Of a DNA stretch of 53,150 nucleotides, positions 38,393 to 47,230 are shown piece by piece. Origin of the DNA: an uncultured Gammaproteobacteria bacterium. Its GTDB lineage: Bacteria; Pseudomonadota; Gammaproteobacteria; Arenicellales; JAANXG01. Location of the stretch: the NCBI GenBank assembly GCA_947258975.1, contig CAMYKK010000026.1, forward strand, positions 1 through 53,150. Reading direction: 5' to 3'. The notes under the pieces were generated by a model that saw only the letters and a program-made list of their open reading frames with translations, ran no database searches and was not told the origin of the DNA. The first letter of the stretch is position 1. Every line of letters begins with the position of its first letter. A program made the translations under genes and the position numbers.

Positions 38393-40420
38393 ATGGCAGG
38401 CAAGCTCTCCTTCTATCGTCACGCGGTGTTCAACGCCGACACCCGGCAGGATCCTGTCATGGTGCATATTGCACTACTGATAGTGTTGCCGTTCCTAGTG
38501 TTCAGTAACACCTTGGACAATGCGCTGCATCTGGACTCGGTGTACCGGGTAGGACAGAACCCGGAACTCGAACAGGTGCGTCCGATGATGCGCCATTTCA
38601 CGGACCCTCGCACCAGTGCAACGCTGCCGCAATTAGCACAGTACCGGCCGTTGCTGCCGCTCAGTCTGTCCATCAACGCCGCCGTCAGCGATCGGTTGGG
38701 TCTGGACCGGCTGACCGGATATCACCTGGGCAACATCGCAATTCATGTCGTTGTTTGCGTGTTGTTGTATTTTCTGCTTCGCGAGTTGTTGCAGCATTGG
38801 TCGGGTCTGGCGCTGCCGCGAAAACGTTTGACCAGAATTGCCGCCGCCGTTGCACTGTTGTACGCCGTGCACCCGGTTTCAGCGGTAGCGGTCAACTACG
38901 TCTGTGCGCGGGACCTGCAGATGATGATGTTATTTCTCGTTGCATCGCTGTTGGTGTACACGCGTATGCGGCGTCGGGGTGAGACCGTTGTCGGCTGGGG
39001 CGCGGCGCTCGGTCTTCTTGCGTTATCGCTGCTGGCCAAGCAAAACAGCGTTGTGTTCCCGCTTTTGATACTAATGTTCGAAGTGATCGTGGCGCGCAGC
39101 GCGATCGGCGATTGGCGCATGTGGGTCCGCGTGTCCGGTTTTGCGGCCGTGGTCGCGGGCTTCTTCGTGTGGACCGAGTTTGTGCTGGATTTTTCCGACC
39201 TCGATCAACTCAAGGCCGAATCGCTGAGTCCGTGGCTGTACGGGTTAACGATGCTGCGGGTGCACGTATTGTATTATCTGCGCAACGCATTTTGGCCCTT
39301 CGAAATGCGTGCTCTGCCGCAGATCGACGCAGCCACCGGTCCCCTCGAACCCGGTATCATCGTGGGCGCTGCGGTGGTGTTGCTCAGTATCGGTGTGGCC
39401 CTGTATCTGTGGCGGCGTCTGCCGCTCGCGGCCTGGTCCATTTTTTCGTATTGGGTGCTGTTTGCACCGACTTCGTCGATTCGCCCGTTCCGTTTTCTTG
39501 CGGCCGACTATCGCCAGTATCCATCATTGGCGTTTCTGTTGCTGCTGTTGATACTGGTGTTGGCTGCGGTGAAGCGGCGTGGAGCGATAGTGGGACTGGT
39601 TACCGCCGCGCTGCTATATCTTGGCGTGTCAACATACATCATGAACCGGAATTGGCGAAGCGAAGAAAGCTTTTGGGCGCAGAGCCTGCGCTACGGCGGC
39701 ACGCCGTTGGCGCACATGAACTATGCGCGCAGCGTGCAGAAACGCGACCCGCTTCTGGCGGAACACCACTACCGTGAAACGCTTCGTCGTGTTCCGGATC
39801 ATGTGTACGCGCACATCAACCTCGGTATGTTTTATATTCAGTCGGGACGTGCGGAGGAAGGACTCGCATTGGTGCGCAGGGGAGTGTCGCTCGCGCCGCG
39901 TTGGGGGCTGACACATTATTGGCTGGCGCAGGCCTTCCGGGCCTTGGATAAGCCGGCGGAGGCACGCATGGCAATGCGCCGGGCAGCGGAACTCGATCCG
40001 CGCCACTTGGACTACCAATACGAAACCGTCCGGGACTTCCAACGGGCGGGGAAAGCGTCTGCATCCCTGCCGTTTCTTCGCCGCATAGACCGGATTTACC
40101 CGGGCTACCGGGATGCCTGGTTCTTGGAAGCCTATGCGTTGCAGCAGACTGGGGACTGGCCGGTGGCGGAACAGAAATACCGGGAATTCCTCGTGCAGCA
40201 GCCGCAACATTTCCAGGCGCGTTTCAATCTAGCCTACGGACTGATGGAGACGGGCCGTTGCCAGGAAGCCATCGCGGAGTTTCTGGAGGCCGTCAAGCAA
40301 CGCCCGGATTACCGCTCGGCCCATTACTGGCTTGCCCGGTGCTATCGCGCCATCGGTGACGAGCCGGCGGCATCCCGTCATAGCGAACTGTCGGGATTTT
40401 CGGCGCCCGGGAACAAGTAG
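38393..40420 (+). CDS. TMTC-like membrane glycosyltransferase with TPR domain
   Basis: The start at ATG 38393 (MAGKLSFYRH) is chosen over an upstream TTG at 38381. The N-terminal 400 residues have about ten hydrophobic helices and the motif order of TMTC-type GT-C proteins: an acidic first loop (NTLDNALHLDSVYRVGQNPE), QYRPLLPLSLSINAAV, LTGYHLGNIAIHVVV, LLYAVHPVSAVAVNYVCARD and ALSLLAKQNSVVFPL. TPR repeats follow from about residue 430 (HVYAHINLGMFYIQSGRAEE, HFQARFNLAYGLMETGRCQE). Metazoan TMTC1-4 are O-mannosyltransferases using a polyprenyl-phosphate sugar; bacterial homologs are little studied. Its place between the collagen-like gene and a polyprenyl-phosphate-type GT suggests protein O-glycosylation. 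Confidence 0.85.
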   Translation: MAGKLSFYRHAVFNADTRQDPVMVHIALLIVLPFLVFSNTLDNALHLDSVYRVGQNPELEQVRPMMRHFTDPRTSATLPQLAQYRPLLPLSLSINAAVSDRLGLDRLTGYHLGNIAIHVVVCVLLYFLLRELLQHWSGLALPRKRLTRIAAAVALLYAVHPVSAVAVNYVCARDLQMMMLFLVASLLVYTRMRRRGETVVGWGAALGLLALSLLAKQNSVVFPLLILMFEVIVARSAIGDWRMWVRVSGFAAVVAGFFVWTEFVLDFSDLDQLKAESLSPWLYGLTMLRVHVLYYLRNAFWPFEMRALPQIDAATGPLEPGIIVGAAVVLLSIGVALYLWRRLPLAAWSIFSYWVLFAPTSSIRPFRFLAADYRQYPSLAFLLLLLILVLAAVKRRGAIVGLVTAALLYLGVSTYIMNRNWRSEESFWAQSLRYGGTPLAHMNYARSVQKRDPLLAEHHYRETLRRVPDHVYAHINLGMFYIQSGRAEEGLALVRRGVSLAPRWGLTHYWLAQAFRALDKPAEARMAMRRAAELDPRHLDYQYETVRDFQRAGKASASLPFLRRIDRIYPGYRDAWFLEAYALQQTGDWPVAEQKYREFLVQQPQHFQARFNLAYGLMETGRCQEAIAEFLEAVKQRPDYRSAHYWLARCYRAIGDEPAASRHSELSGFSAPGNK

Positions 40421-40621
40421 CGTCCGGCACCCGTTATGCTCAAACGTGAATGTGGGCAGGCGCCTATCGGAGTTAGTAATTCAGTATTCCGCCGAGACGT
40501 ATTCATCGATGGAAGAAACCGGATGATAAGTCCATCGCAGAGACGATTTCGTATCGCAGCGCAAACTGCAATATAATCTACGGACACGCTTTTCCGGGGG
40601 GCAATAGCTCTGGAGATCCTG

Positions 40622-41404
40622 ATGCAAAAAAATAATCCCTTTCTGTCCATCGTCATACCCTGTTTCAATGAAAGAAATACGATTCAAGAAATTATCAGCC
40701 GAATAACCCATTCTGAGCTTGCACAATCGTACGAGTTGATTCTTGTCGATGACGGATCTACAGATGGTACGCGTGAACTAATCGAACGAGAGCTATTCGA
40801 TCAAGTCGATCATTTCGTCGCGCTCGCCAAGAACATGGGGAAGGGATATGCCATACGCAAGGGTTTAGACTTTGCGGCTGGCGACTACATCATCATACAG
40901 GACGCGGATCTTGAATATGATCCGATGGATTATAAGAATTTGATTGAGCCAATACTCAAGGATAATGCTGACGTCGTGTACGGAAGCCGCTTCATCGGAG
41001 GAGAATCTCGCCGGCTACGCTATTACCGGCATTACCTTGGGAATAAGTTGTTGACCTTGCTCTGTAACGTGTTCAGCAACTTGCACCTCACGGACATGGA
41101 AACGTGCTACAAGCTCTTAAAATCCGACGTCATAAAGAACATTAAGCTTAGCGAAAACGGCTTTGGTTTTGAGCCGGAGATTACGGTCAAAATCGCGCGG
41201 ATTCCAGGTATTAAAGTGTGCGAGGTTGGCATTAGCTATTTTGGGCGTACATACGAGCAAGGAAAAAAGGTCAATTGGTTGGATGGTCTACGTGCGATCT
41301 ATTGCATTTTAAAATACGGCAATTTCCGAATGCCGTTGACGAAGTTTATGTCCATTTCTCTACCACAAAAAGAATCTCACTTACGCACCAGGCTTGCGTC
41401 ATAG
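40622..41404 (+). CDS. GT2 glycosyltransferase, polyprenyl-phosphate sugar synthase type
   Basis: This 260-residue protein has no membrane helices. The GT-A start is [34 protein letters not shown] and [13 protein letters not shown] (DXD-like DAD) are the donor and metal motifs, and [13 protein letters not shown] with [14 protein letters not shown] is typical of dolichyl-phosphate mannose/glucose synthase-like enzymes. It would make a polyprenyl-phosphate sugar, the donor needed by a GT-C enzyme such as the TMTC-like neighbour 200 bases upstream. The gene is visibly more AT-rich than its neighbours, suggesting separate acquisition. The sugar is not predictable. Confidence 0.88.
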   Translation: MQKNNPFLSIVIPCFNERNTIQEIISRITHSELAQSYELILVDDGSTDGTRELIERELFDQVDHFVALAKNMGKGYAIRKGLDFAAGDYIIIQDADLEYDPMDYKNLIEPILKDNADVVYGSRFIGGESRRLRYYRHYLGNKLLTLLCNVFSNLHLTDMETCYKLLKSDVIKNIKLSENGFGFEPEITVKIARIPGIKVCEVGISYFGRTYEQGKKVNWLDGLRAIYCILKYGNFRMPLTKFMSISLPQKESHLRTRLAS

Positions 41405-41487
41405 TCCGCCACCGCGATGCTCGTTGCCGAATCCATCCCAGGACTCCCGGGTTAGAAATTGCGCCTTAAACCTGCAAGGGAAAAATA

Positions 41488-41527
41488 AAAAATAGGGGTC
41501 GGAGTCACGGACTCCGACCCCTATTTT
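41488..41527 (+). repeat. Perfect GGGGTCGGAGT palindrome (REP/RAYT-type or terminator)
   Basis: Arms AAAAATAGGGGTCGGAGT and ACTCCGACCCCTATTTTT are complementary around CACGG. The stem is flanked by A and T tracts, so it can serve as a bidirectional intrinsic terminator for the GT2 gene. Palindromes of the type GGGGTCGGAGT are also dispersed RAYT-associated elements. Confidence 0.7.
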
Positions 41528-41568
41528 TCCTAATATTTCCTATTTTTAGACTCCTAGCCCGTAAAAAA

Positions 41569-41592
41569 AGGCCGCCATGTTTGTGGCGGCCT
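41569..41592 (-). terminator. Intrinsic terminator-like hairpin
   Basis: Stem AGGCCGCCA / TGGCGGCCT with a six-base loop. On the minus strand it is followed by seven T residues, the form of an intrinsic terminator. No minus-strand gene ends here, so it could instead belong to a plus-strand leader in front of the mini-ORF at 41620. Confidence 0.5.
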
Positions 41593-41619
41593 GAAGTCCA
41601 ATACACCAGGAGAATACCC

Positions 41620-41676
41620 ATGCACACGACCCCAATCAAAATACACCCCTCACCCTTCATAGCGCCGTTGCGGTGA
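41620..41676 (+). CDS. 18-codon mini-ORF with strong ribosome site
   Basis: ATG at 41620 is preceded by CCAGGAGAATACCC, an excellent Shine-Dalgarno, and opens MHTTPIKIHPSPFIAPLR then TGA. It follows the hairpin at 41569. It may be a leader peptide or the start of a deleted gene. No homolog is known to me. Confidence 0.3.
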   Translation: MHTTPIKIHPSPFIAPLR

Positions 41677-41948
41677 TAAGTTTAACCCGGACGCGAAAGA
41701 TTATTCTGTAACACTAGTCACATACTATAGATTTAGTTTGCATAAGCACCGGCCTTGGGCCTGTCACGCCTGCAGCCGTTTGGGTGCGTCAACTTTTCGG
41801 TGTTGCCGGGCAATGACGCGCACGATTGGGTAATTGCAGTGCTTGCCAGTGATAGGCTCACGGTGGAGAAATGTGGGTGTCATTGGCTTAAAATGGAACT
41901 GTCCTTGGGCGATTTTGTAGACACCGACTTTGATTTTGAGGCAGATGC

Positions 41949-43670
41949 ATGGGAATCCAAGACTGGTTGAGGGCGCGGCGTCGTGGGATTGCTGCTGCGC
42001 CGGCAGCAACGAACACCGCACAAGAGCAAATTGTCCCGGTTCCATCGGCGAACACCGCGGCACCTGCGCCGGCGGACGTCGCGGCTGTGGAGCGCAATGC
42101 GAAGCGCGCGCTTAACGCACTTGCGGACGTCGCAAACCAGGAAGCTCTTGCCCGCGTTGCCGGCACGGCCGCGTTGGCCGTGGTCAGGAAAGCCGCGATC
42201 GACCGACTGAAGAACGACGAGATTCTGGCGCGCATCGCCAATTCCGACGCTGATGCCGGCGTGCGTCAGCGAGCGATCAAACGAGTCGTCAGCCCCGATA
42301 CGCTTGCCGGCATCGCCATGGCCACTGGTGACACGGGATTGGGAAAAACAGCAGTCCGCCGCCTCGGGGTGGCGACCCTGCTTGTTGACGTTGCGCGGCG
42401 CGCGCGTGTTCGCGCGGTGGCCTTGCAGGCCCTTGCCGCTCTCAAGGATCACGCACTGCTCAAGGACGTTGCCATCGGCACCGATGATCGGAGCGTAGCC
42501 AAGGCGGCGGTCAAAAGGATCTCCGACCAACAGATATTGGCCGACATCGCCGGCTCGGCAAGCGACGAGATTGTCTGCCGGACGGCGGTAAAGAGATTGA
42601 GTGATGATGATTTCCTGGTCGAAGTCGTGTGTCACAACAACTCGATAGATGTTCGGCGGTGCGCGGCCGCTAAGCTGCAAAATCAGGCCTCACTGGCGAA
42701 GGTGGCGGCGAACGACACCGACTTCGAGATTCGGCGCGCAGCGATCGCGCGGCTCGAGGACGAGCTGGCGTTGTTCGTGGTGGCGGCAAACGACTCAGAG
42801 TCCGAATTGCGCCTGACCGCGACCGGCCGGATCGAGCAGGAGGCAATGCTTGTCCGGCTCGCCACCGAGAGCGCGCACGACGACACCCGGTTGGCCGCGA
42901 TCCGCCGCATCCACGACCGTAGTGTGCTCACCGAGGTCGCGAAGACCGATGTCGACCCGGCGGTCCGATGCGCTGCCACCCACAGAGTGCGCAATCGTGA
43001 GATGCTGACCGATATCGCCGAGAACGGGCAGTACGCGGATGCGCGTGCCATCGCCGTACGCAAGCTGAAAGACACGAGCCACATGGCGTCGATCGCAACC
43101 GGCGACGCTGACCCACAAGTGCGCAGAGCTGCGGTCCGTAAGATCGATAGTCAAGAGCTGCTGTGCGCAATTGCCCGTATGGATGAAGACTGGCGTGTCC
43201 GACGAGCAGCCGTCGAGCGCATAAAGAATAAAGAAGAATTATGCGAACACGCGAAAAACGATGACAGCTGGCAGGTTCGCACGGTGGCGGTTGGACGAAT
43301 CCATGATCGCGCTACGCTGGTGAATCGGGCGAGGTGGGATAAGGTATGGCAGGTGCGAAAGGCGGCCCTCAAGAAGCTCGACGATCAGGCGGTTCTTTCC
43401 AATCGTGCAAAAAACGACGAAGACTGGGGTGTGCGCCGTGTTGCGGTCCAGAAGCTGACGGACCAGCTCCTGCTGGCGAATCGTGCACAGTGGGATGAAG
43501 ACGCCCGAGTTCGCTGCGCGGCGGTGGCGCGGCTTGACGATGATATCGTCTTGGCCAAGATAGCCGGCGGTGATGCGGACGAGTCGGTACGAGCCGATGC
43601 TGCCTTGCGATTAGATAGCCTTAAGTCTCCACGCGACGGCGCACCGGTGGAAACCGACGCGGAGGACTAG
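41949..43670 (+). CDS. HEAT-repeat alpha-solenoid protein
   Basis: This 573-residue protein has no signal peptide; GAGG precedes the ATG. After an Ala/Pro-rich start, almost the whole chain is a 26-residue repeat of the form DxxxxVRxAAVxRIxDxxxL, about 18-20 copies; examples near the end are DEDWRVRRAAVERI, DKVWQVRKAALKKL and DEDWGVRRVAVQKL. These are short HEAT-like helix pairs similar to the N-terminal solenoid seen in some DUF349 proteins, but no DUF349 domain follows. The role is probably a protein-binding scaffold in the cytoplasm. The later repeats are more alike than the early ones, suggesting recent expansion at the C-terminal end. Confidence 0.85.
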   Translation: MGIQDWLRARRRGIAAAPAATNTAQEQIVPVPSANTAAPAPADVAAVERNAKRALNALADVANQEALARVAGTAALAVVRKAAIDRLKNDEILARIANSDADAGVRQRAIKRVVSPDTLAGIAMATGDTGLGKTAVRRLGVATLLVDVARRARVRAVALQALAALKDHALLKDVAIGTDDRSVAKAAVKRISDQQILADIAGSASDEIVCRTAVKRLSDDDFLVEVVCHNNSIDVRRCAAAKLQNQASLAKVAANDTDFEIRRAAIARLEDELALFVVAANDSESELRLTATGRIEQEAMLVRLATESAHDDTRLAAIRRIHDRSVLTEVAKTDVDPAVRCAATHRVRNREMLTDIAENGQYADARAIAVRKLKDTSHMASIATGDADPQVRRAAVRKIDSQELLCAIARMDEDWRVRRAAVERIKNKEELCEHAKNDDSWQVRTVAVGRIHDRATLVNRARWDKVWQVRKAALKKLDDQAVLSNRAKNDEDWGVRRVAVQKLTDQLLLANRAQWDEDARVRCAAVARLDDDIVLAKIAGGDADESVRADAALRLDSLKSPRDGAPVETDAED

Positions 43671-43765
43671 GCATTTGAGGCAATCAGTTTAGGGCAACCA
43701 CGTCCCAATGCGTCCACAGTTAAGGAAACTCCCCAGAGCGACCCCCTATCCCAGGAAATACCCTT

Positions 43766-43907
43766 GTGGGAGAGACTTTCTCCTCTGCCTCGCTTGTGCT
43801 GCGCGTAGTCCCTCTGCTGCGCGAGGACAAGCCCTCTGCTGCGCGAGGACAAGCCCTCTGCTGCGCGAGGACAAGCCCTCTGCTGCGCGAGGACAAGCCG
43901 CTCCCAC
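43766..43907 (+). repeat. REP element with four 22-bp tandem units inside
   Basis: A REP starts with GTGGGAGAGAC at 43766 and closes with CCGCTCCCAC ending at 43907. Between its arms, four exact 22-base units (beginning CCCTCTGCTGCGCG, ending AGGACAAG) run head to tail at 43810-43897, with a degenerate copy before them. Short frames across this region are not genes. Confidence 0.9.
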
Positions 43908-44062
43908 TTTATGTAAGTAATTGGTCCCCGGAATTCAGCCGTTCGACGATCCGTCTGGCCAGATCGAGCTGGATATCCTAATTTATGAGAATGTGTAGTG
44001 TGCGTTGCTGGATGACAGCACGAAAAAGCACGGTCAGCATTGACGCTGGGGTATGACCTCCT

Positions 44063-45292
44063 GTGAGGCGTATTGTGCCGTATCTCTGGGGAATCGTGGC
44101 CGTAGTCTCCATGTCACTTTCGGCACCCGCAGCCGCGATCAATCTGCCTAGCGGATTTACTGAGCAGGTCGCTATCGGCAGCGGATTAAACGGTCCCGTG
44201 GGCATGGCGTTTCTGCCCGATGGACGGCTGCTTGTTATTCAGCAAGGCAACAATACAAACGGAAACGCCGACGACGATGCAAAGGTGAAACTATGGGCGG
44301 ACGCAACGCTGAGTACACTCCTCACGATGTCCGAGGTCAACACGGGCGGTGAACGGGGATTGCTGGGTATTGCGGTTGACCCAGCGTTTCCTTCGCGGCC
44401 GTACATCTACGTGTTCTACACCAATAACTCCCCGCAGAAGATCCACATCGCGCGTTACACAGTGGGGGGCGGTTTGAACGACCCGTCGTCCGCCGATCTC
44501 ACCATCGATAGCAATACGAAGGTGATACTGCTCCATGACATTCCAGACGATGCGAGCAACCACAATGGCGGTACACTGCGCTTCGGACCCGACGGGAAGC
44601 TTTACGTTAGCGTCGGCGACGATGCCGACCGTTGCGACGCCCAGGATCGTACGTTGCTCAAAGGTAAGATCCTGCGCATCAATGTCGATGGTGTGACGGG
44701 GGCTTTCGATGCGGGCTCGGATCGGGCGTCTTTGGATCCGGGCGACAACCCCTTTTCCGGCGACGTGAACCTGGACAAGCGCCTGATCTGGGCATACGGG
44801 CTGCGAAACCCGTTTCGTTTTTCCATTGACCCCGTCTCCGGGCGCACCTATGTCGGCGACGTTGGGCACAATACAAGAGAGGAGACCAGCGAAGGTTCGC
44901 CGCCGGCCAATGAAGGTGGTTCCAGCAACGCGGACAATTTTGCCTGGCCGTATTACGAAGGTACGCATGTCCCCGCCAATCCCAACTGCGGGATTACGCC
45001 GCCACCCAACCATCCTCCCATTTTTGAATATGATCACGGTGGCCGGGGCTCCCTGTCGGTGATCGCCAGCAACGTGTGCGCGGGGGAGGATGCCGGTTTC
45101 GACGTTGTGGTCAGCGACGATCAGCAGTGCGCGGCCGCGAGTTCGGTCGCGGTCAAGGGGACGGCGCGCGTGATGGCGACGGGCAGCCTGGGAGTCATCC
45201 CGCCGCAGATCAACGTCGAGTCTGGATTTAAGGTCGAGTCGAACGGTGGATTTTCAACCCATTCAGCTAACCCGTGTCCAGCTTGCCCGTAA
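44063..45292 (+). CDS. Secreted sugar/sorbosone dehydrogenase-like propeller, C-terminally remodelled
   Basis: This GTG-started, 409-residue product has signal peptide VVSMSLSAPAAA. The propeller of PQQ-dependent glucose/sorbosone dehydrogenases is clear: INLPSGFTEQVAIGSGLNGP, GMAFLPDGRLLVIQQ, ERGLLGIAVDPAFPSRPYIY, HNGGTLRFGPDGKLYVSVGD, WAYGLRNPFRFSIDP and TYVGDVGHNTREE. The chain stops following the propeller at IFEYDHGGRG, where the family continues with a further blade (including the active-site region near its end). It then has an unrelated segment (NVCAGEDAGFDVVV) and the 40-residue module VKGTARVMATGSLGVIPPQI. Catalysis is therefore doubtful. Ends 55 bases before the broken tail-fibre-like gene. 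Confidence 0.78.
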   Translation: MRRIVPYLWGIVAVVSMSLSAPAAAINLPSGFTEQVAIGSGLNGPVGMAFLPDGRLLVIQQGNNTNGNADDDAKVKLWADATLSTLLTMSEVNTGGERGLLGIAVDPAFPSRPYIYVFYTNNSPQKIHIARYTVGGGLNDPSSADLTIDSNTKVILLHDIPDDASNHNGGTLRFGPDGKLYVSVGDDADRCDAQDRTLLKGKILRINVDGVTGAFDAGSDRASLDPGDNPFSGDVNLDKRLIWAYGLRNPFRFSIDPVSGRTYVGDVGHNTREETSEGSPPANEGGSSNADNFAWPYYEGTHVPANPNCGITPPPNHPPIFEYDHGGRGSLSVIASNVCAGEDAGFDVVVSDDQQCAAASSVAVKGTARVMATGSLGVIPPQINVESGFKVESNGGFSTHSANPCPACP

Positions 45293-45347
45293 ACAACAGG
45301 GACCGGACACCAGCAACGATAACGCAACTGACACAGAGGATAGATCG

Positions 45348-45746
45348 ATGACACGCATGACGACACATTGGATTTCGACAATGGGCATGGTGGTGCTGGT
45401 GGGGCTGTTGGCATCAGGCGCGGTGGTGGCGCAGGAAAGCATGGTTATTGCTCCCAGCGGCAATGTCGGGATAAACAATGCCAACCCCAGCGCCAGGCTG
45501 GACGTGATTGCGCCGACTGCGGACATCGATATTTCGTCGTTCAGCCAGGACAAGGATTTGGCGTAGGTGGCGACGAGAGACCGCAAGGGGCTGGCGGTGA
45601 TGGACATTGTGTCGGTGGTGACGCAGGTGGTCAAAGGCCAGCAGCGGGTGATCGAATCGCAGAAGGACGAGATTGCATCGCAACGGGACCTTATCGAGCG
45701 GTGGGGCGAGCGCCTCGAGGCGCTGGATACAAAACTTAAGTTGTAA
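45348..45746 (+). pseudogene. Tail-fibre-like secreted protein, split by in-frame TAG
   Basis: ATG at 45348 starts a signal peptide (WISTMGMVVLVGLLASGAVV) followed by VIAPSGNVGINNANPSARLD, the repeated β-helix start seen in tail-fibre/S74-type proteins. The frame stops at TAG 45564-45566. It then continues in the same frame with a coiled-coil end (VIESQKDEIASQRDLIERWG, LEALDTKLKL) to TAA 45744-45746. The pieces look like the two ends of a larger protein whose middle was deleted. The gene is probably inactive. Confidence 0.6.
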
Positions 45747-45841
45747 GTCGTGTTCATGACCGTCGTGAGTCCAAGATTGCCGCAGAAACATTCACCGGCC
45801 TGTTCTGTGACTAAGTTATTACTGAGCGCTGGGGACTGTCC

Positions 45842-46930
45842 GTGCACCATTCACCGGCCATAATCATCACGCTCGCGGCGCTTGCGTGGAATCTCGTCAG
45901 TGTTGCCCAGATGGGAGGCGAGACCTCGAAGTCGTTGCCCGGCGGTGTCGTCCTGGAGCCGGGTGATGTCGGCGCACCCGCGGCGCAACCATCGACCAGG
46001 TCCGCCTCAGCCGATTTCGAGCAGCAAGTGGTCGCGCGGGTTAACCAGGAGCGGGAAACTCAAGGTCTCGCCCCGCTGAAACGCAACGCCCTGCTCGACA
46101 GTTCTTCGAGCACGCACAGTGACAACATGGCCAGCAGAGACTTCTTCGCGCACTGTGATCTGGACTTGGTGACTTCACCATTTGATCGCATGACGGCAGC
46201 GGGATACGCGTGGAACAGCGCGGCTGAAAACATCGCCGCCGGCTACTCGACCCCAGACTCCGTGATGAACGGGTGGATGGGTAGTAGCGGACATCGTAAT
46301 AATATATTGTCGACGAGTTACCGGGAGATCGGGATCGATTATACGAATCCATCCGCTGACTTCGCAAACGTGCGAACCGATGCCAACGGTGATTGCGTGG
46401 CCGATGGCAGCGGCGGCCCTTACTATCACTATTGGACCCAGAATTTTGGTCGTCGAAACAGCGTCTATCCGGTGGTCATCGATCGTGAAGCCGCCGAGAC
46501 CGACACGCGCGACGTCAGTCTGTATGTATACGGCGTAGGATGGGCTGTGGACATGCGGTTCAAAAACGAGAACGGCGTGTGGTCGTCTTGGGAAGCGTAC
46601 TCAATCGCCAAATCATGGCAACTGAGTTCCGGTAACGGTGCGAAACAGGTGCAAGTCGAGCTGAGAGACGTCAGTGAAACAGTACGTACGGCAAGCGATA
46701 CGATAACGCTAAGCCTGCCCTGCGCGAGCCCTGACGATGAGCTCGATCTGCCGATGCAGACGATTGATTACCAGCAAGACTTCCAAGCATGCTCGCTTCT
46801 TGCCGCTGTATCCGGCTTCGAAATCAACGCGCCCGGTGACGTCTCCTTTCGTGCTCCCAGCGTCGCATTGGGGCCTGACTTCAAAGTAGAACCGGGCGCA
46901 CGATTCGCCGTAATGAACGAGGCCCCGTAA
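45842..46930 (+). CDS. CAP (SCP-like) domain secreted protein
   Basis: The start is a GTG; the signal peptide is IIITLAALAWNLVSVAQ. The CAP domain spans residues about 60-210: VARVNQERETQGLAPLKRN, SSSTHSDNMASRDFFAHCD, AENIAAGYSTPDSVMNGWMG, SSGHRNNILSTSYREIGIDY and HYWTQNFGR, containing the usual His/Glu tetrad. A middle domain of about 100 residues follows (DVSLYVYGVGWAVDMRFKNE) and then the short C-terminal module FEINAPGDVSFRAPSVALGP. CAP proteins are extracellular; many bind lipids or calcium, but the function here is unknown. Confidence 0.87.
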   Translation: MHHSPAIIITLAALAWNLVSVAQMGGETSKSLPGGVVLEPGDVGAPAAQPSTRSASADFEQQVVARVNQERETQGLAPLKRNALLDSSSSTHSDNMASRDFFAHCDLDLVTSPFDRMTAAGYAWNSAAENIAAGYSTPDSVMNGWMGSSGHRNNILSTSYREIGIDYTNPSADFANVRTDANGDCVADGSGGPYYHYWTQNFGRRNSVYPVVIDREAAETDTRDVSLYVYGVGWAVDMRFKNENGVWSSWEAYSIAKSWQLSSGNGAKQVQVELRDVSETVRTASDTITLSLPCASPDDELDLPMQTIDYQQDFQACSLLAAVSGFEINAPGDVSFRAPSVALGPDFKVEPGARFAVMNEAP

Positions 46931-46984
46931 CCGCTGGTTCTCGCACACCTGCACTTGGCCTTCACTCGATCCATAGTGCGCTAT

Positions 46985-47095
46985 GGATCTTGCTCCAGGC
47001 GCGGCGCTTGCCCCCGCACAGCAGGGGGCTCGTCCCCGCACAGCACAAGCACTGCGACTCCGCGCAGCACAAGCGCAGCAGGGGATTCAGCGGCG
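46985..47095 (+). repeat. Degenerate cluster of the 22-bp unit
   Basis: On the minus strand a clean unit lies at 47007-47028 and at least two degenerate ones follow (CACAGCACAAG and CGCAGCACAAG words). The stretch resembles the tandem unit at 43810-43897 and separates the CAP gene from the lasso cluster. Confidence 0.6.
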
Positions 47096-47230
47096 CAACT
47101 CAAAGCCGCGGGAGGGAAGTCGATGCGGCGAGCCGCGGCTTGAGCTGACGTCCGTCGCGCTTACGAATTATGTATACTGTCTTTGGAATCCGACCGGAGC
47201 TTCGAAATGTACCCTGGGAGGAGTTGAGAC

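Noticed and set aside
43810..43897. Possible CRISPR array
   Set aside because: The 22-base units are directly joined with no spacers, and no cas genes are present.
43708..43981. Short plus-strand frames with repeated RGQALCCARTSP-like words
   Set aside because: They are translations of the 22-base tandem unit in different frames, not proteins.
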